Assembly: GCF_002939385.1 (NCBI RefSeq) | Contig: NZ_MULI01000035.1 | Coordinates: 1-64,000, forward strand | From: Streptomyces sp. MH60 | Lineage (GTDB): Bacteria > Actinomycetota > Actinomycetes > Streptomycetales > Streptomycetaceae | Direction: 5' to 3' | Length of the DNA stretch: 64,000 nt | Shown here: one piece after another, positions 62,274 to 64,000 of the stretch | Numbering within the stretch: the first letter of the stretch is position 1 | How the letters are laid out: each line of letters starts with the position of its first letter | Made by a program: the position numbers and the translations under genes | The notes under the pieces: generated by a model | Seen by the model: only the letters and a program-made list of their open reading frames with translations | Told to the model about the DNA's origin: nothing | The model's database searches: none

Positions 62274-62798
62274 TCAGTCCCGCTGCTCGGCCAGCAGCCG
62301 GTCCGCGATCTCCTCGACGCGCTCGCGCAGCCCGTCCTGGCTCTTGCCGCCGTCGAGGCGCTCGCCGCCGATCACGTACGTAGGGGTGCCGGTCACGCCG
62401 ATCGCCTTGCCCTCGGCCTGGTCGGCGTCGACGATCAGGATGTGCCGCCCGTCGATGAGCGCCGTGTCGAACTCCTCCGCGTCCAGCCCCAGTTCCCGGG
62501 CCACCTCGACCAGGAAGGGCTCGCCCGCACGGTCCAGCTCCGGGACCCGGTCCAGGACGGCCTCGGCGTACGCCCAGCCCCGGCCCTGGGCGAACGCCTC
62601 CTCGGCGGCCTGCGCGGCGGCGAAGGCGTGCTGGTGCTTCTCCAGTGGGAAGTGCCGCAGCCGCACGTCCAGGCGGTGGCCGTAGCGGGCGCGCAGGGCG
62701 CGGAGGTCGTCCAGGGCGGTGTGGCAGTCCGGGCACTGGAGCTCGCACCAGACGTCGAGGACGGGGGCGGCGGGACGGGCGGGTGAGGAGTCGCTCAT
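62274..62798 (-). CDS. DsbA-family thioredoxin-fold oxidoreductase (cytosolic)
   Basis: This 174-residue protein has a CPDC active site (residues 22-25 in CELQCPDCHTAL) at the start of a thioredoxin fold. An inserted helical domain (about 60-130, HQHAFAAAQAAEEAFAQGRG) and the cis-Pro region VTGTPTYVIGGERLDGGKSQ follow, as in DsbA/FrnE-like proteins. There is no signal peptide, so it acts in the cytosol. Substrates are unknown. The ATG at 62798 is preceded by GAGGG about 6 nt upstream. Confidence 0.87.
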   Translation of the reverse strand: MSDSSPARPAAPVLDVWCELQCPDCHTALDDLRALRARYGHRLDVRLRHFPLEKHQHAFAAAQAAEEAFAQGRGWAYAEAVLDRVPELDRAGEPFLVEVARELGLDAEEFDTALIDGRHILIVDADQAEGKAIGVTGTPTYVIGGERLDGGKSQDGLRERVEEIADRLLAEQRD

Positions 62799-62989
62799 GC
62801 CCTCCATCCTCCCAGCCCGCGGGATGCCGCCCCGACCGGGCTCGCACCGCGCCCCCGGCACCTGCGGAGGAGCCGACCCCGAGATCTCCCTGATCTCGGG
62901 CCCCCGGCATGGCCTCAGGGCGGGCGGACGGTGCAGGATGGAAGGGACGAAGTACTCATGCCCGACCGAGCCCAGCCCTGGAGGACCGG

Positions 62990-63442
62990 ATGATTGCCGA
63001 GACCGTCTGCTCCGCGGTGTCCGCGGCGGGCCTGGGTATCGCGGCGGTCACCGCGTACCGCAAGCGCTTCCTCACCGCTGCCCGCGTCGCCGCCTACTCC
63101 CTGGTCCCGATCGGCCTGGTGATGACCGGAGTCGTCGAGTGGCTGGCCGACACGGCCTTCAGCCCGGTGGCCTGGGCGGGCTTCGGAGTGCTGGGCGTGG
63201 CCTGGGTGCTCTTCATGACCACGCGCGCCGTGGAGCGCCGCCGCGGCGGCACCCGCAAGGAGCGCAAGGAGGCCCGGGCCGCAGCTCAGCGCGACGCGGT
63301 GGCCCCCGGCGCCTCCGCCCCGTCCCTGGGGACCGGCTCCCGTCCGGCCGCCCAGCCCGCGTCCCGCCCGGCGAAGGCGTCCCGGGGCGGTGACGACGAC
63401 TTCAGCGACATCGAGGCCATCCTCAAGAAGCACGGGATATGA
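62990..63442 (+). CDS. Membrane protein with conserved acidic C-terminus
   Basis: This 150-residue protein has three hydrophobic helices in the first 75 residues (VSAAGLGIAAVTAY, VAAYSLVPIGLVMTGVVEW, FGVLGVAWVLFMTT). A basic Arg/Lys/Ala segment (RRRGGTRKERKEARAAAQRD), a Pro/Ser/Ala linker and the C-terminal tail DDFSDIEAILKKHGI follow. The tail looks like a short binding helix. The ATG has a strong GGAGGACC ribosome binding site. Family and function are not recognised. Confidence 0.75.
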   Translation: MIAETVCSAVSAAGLGIAAVTAYRKRFLTAARVAAYSLVPIGLVMTGVVEWLADTAFSPVAWAGFGVLGVAWVLFMTTRAVERRRGGTRKERKEARAAAQRDAVAPGASAPSLGTGSRPAAQPASRPAKASRGGDDDFSDIEAILKKHGI

Positions 63443-63553
63443 GGCGCGGGGCCTGACGGCCGGCGCCCGGGGCTGAAACGACACAGCGGTCCGAGGCCGA
63501 CAGCGCGCGCTCGGTAATGATCACGATTAGACCGGACATTGCGACATTCAACC

Positions 63554-63578
63554 AACACGCGGTCGTAACGGGCGTGTT
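63554..63578. promoter_or_regulatory. Inverted repeat before small membrane gene
   Basis: AACACGC (63554-63560) and GCGTGTT (63572-63578) form a perfect inverted repeat with an 11-nt spacer, 42 nt before the next ATG. It may be an operator or a leader hairpin. Confidence 0.4.
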
Positions 63579-63619
63579 GATCGCGTGGACCCCGCTCGCT
63601 GCGTCATCATCGCGGCGAG

Positions 63620-63799
63620 ATGCCGGACACCACTCAGCTGGATTCCCAGCTGGACACGAGACAGAGCGAAACCGCGCGGGTGCAGGACGAACCACGCGGC
63701 TGCCTCTTCGCCCTATCCCAGCCACCGCTCATGATCTTCCTGGCGGTGATCGGGTGTCTGCTGCTCATGGCTTCGTTGCACGATCTGCTGTTGCTGTGA
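63620..63799 (+). CDS. Small membrane protein
   Basis: This is a 59-residue reading frame: a polar N-terminus (MPDTTQLDSQLDTRQSETAR) with many Gln, Asp and Thr, then a single hydrophobic helix (PLMIFLAVIGCLLLMASL) and the end HDLLLL. A GGCGAG stretch lies directly before the ATG, a weak ribosome binding site. No family is recognised. A terminator hairpin follows. Confidence 0.55.
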   Translation: MPDTTQLDSQLDTRQSETARVQDEPRGCLFALSQPPLMIFLAVIGCLLLMASLHDLLLL

Positions 63800-63813
63800 G
63801 CCGTACCCGCGCT

Positions 63814-63834
63814 CCCCGGCGTCACCCGCCGGGG
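63814..63834. terminator. Terminator after small membrane gene
   Basis: CCCCGGC (63814-63820) pairs with GCCGGGG (63828-63834) over a 7-nt loop between two convergent genes. Confidence 0.6.
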
Positions 63835-63884
63835 GCCGCGTCGCCGTCCGCGCATCCGCGGCGGCACCGTCCCCGAGGGCGGCG

Positions 63885-64000
63885 TCAGCCCGCCGCCTCC
63901 TTGCGCCGGGCCCGGTAGGCGGCCACGTGCAAGCGGTTCCCGCAGGTGCGGCTGTCGCAGTACCGCCGCGAGCGGTTCCGGGAGAGGTCGACGAAGGCGC
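63885..64000 (-). CDS. CGNR zinc-finger protein (C-terminal end only)
   Basis: The reverse strand encodes the last 38 residues of a protein that runs off the right edge: AFVDLSRNRSRRYCDSRTCG followed by NRLHVAAYRARRKEAAG. The pattern C-x4-CGNR is the CGNR zinc finger found at the C-terminus of ABATE-domain regulators common in Streptomyces. The sensory N-terminal domain lies outside the window. Confidence 0.85.
   Translation of the reverse strand, partial: AFVDLSRNRSRRYCDSRTCGNRLHVAAYRARRKEAAG

Overview
The window is high-GC (about 70%) DNA from a Streptomyces-type actinomycete. The evidence is third-position G/C codon bias, frequent GTG starts, GTGA/ATGA stop-start overlaps, apparently leaderless genes, Tat signals, and the gene order infC-rpmI-rplT / pheST / argCJBDR / argH. 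Most genes are chromosomal housekeeping or secondary-core genes. There is no phage, IS element, CRISPR array or biosynthetic gene cluster.

Layout. 1-4350: a truncated membrane-protein gene coupled to a mycosin-type subtilisin protease, a serine hydrolase, an SseB-family gene and a DUF1844 gene. 4380-12250: a structured leader with an intrinsic terminator, then infC (apparent AUC start), rpmI, rplT, a SPOUT methyltransferase, a PAS histidine kinase, and pheS-pheT. 12.6-24 kb: a TPR regulator of the NsdA type, Nudix hydrolase, 3-hydroxyacyl-CoA dehydrogenase, secreted GHL10 and GH51 glycosidases, a divergent EamA exporter/MocR regulator pair, a degenerate histidine phosphatase and a TmrB-like P-loop protein. 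24.2-29 kb: the argC-J-B-D-R operon; argH stands alone at 33.8 kb behind a tandem operator. 29.2-33.6 kb (reverse strand): a flavin-based membrane electron-transfer operon (ferric-reductase-like protein, double FMN-binding protein, ApbE flavin transferase), preceded by an L,D-transpeptidase and a PPOX-fold gene. 35-43.5 kb: an aldo-keto reductase, a frameshifted TetR gene with its MFS pump, an acyltransferase, a Tat-exported GDPD, a sigma-like gene, a GNAT, two membrane proteins and a HAD phosphatase. 43.5-46.5 kb: a Cys/Met-rich leader peptide followed by metN-metI-metQ. 47.5-54.9 kb: corrin/siroheme genes (CbiE-CbiT fusion, BluB-CobT fusion with a very long disordered N-terminus, CysG) and a second SPOUT methyltransferase. 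54.9-64 kb: a Ser/Thr kinase, small membrane proteins, a phosphotransferase, a zinc-ribbon protein, five tRNAs (Gly, Cys, 3x Val), pabB-like/pabC-like genes, a double GNAT, a DsbA-like protein, and the C-terminus of a CGNR zinc-finger protein cut by the window edge.

Genes that work together. ArgCJBD plus ArgH cover most of arginine synthesis (argG is not here), and the repressor gene argR is last in the same operon. MetNIQ is a complete methionine importer. The CbiE/T, BluB-CobT and CysG proteins act in B12/siroheme synthesis, with BluB making the lower ligand that CobT activates. The reductase, FMN-binding protein and ApbE form one functional unit in which ApbE would attach FMN to both FMN-binding domains. 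PabB-like and PabC-like proteins would convert chorismate towards 4-aminobenzoate.

The most noteworthy signals are the infC leader/AUC start, the structured leader before the BluB-CobT fusion, the ARG-type 6-4-6 operators at argC and argH, the Cys/Met leader peptide before metN, the TetR frameshift with a perfect palindromic operator, and a 33-bp intergenic repeat present in three copies.
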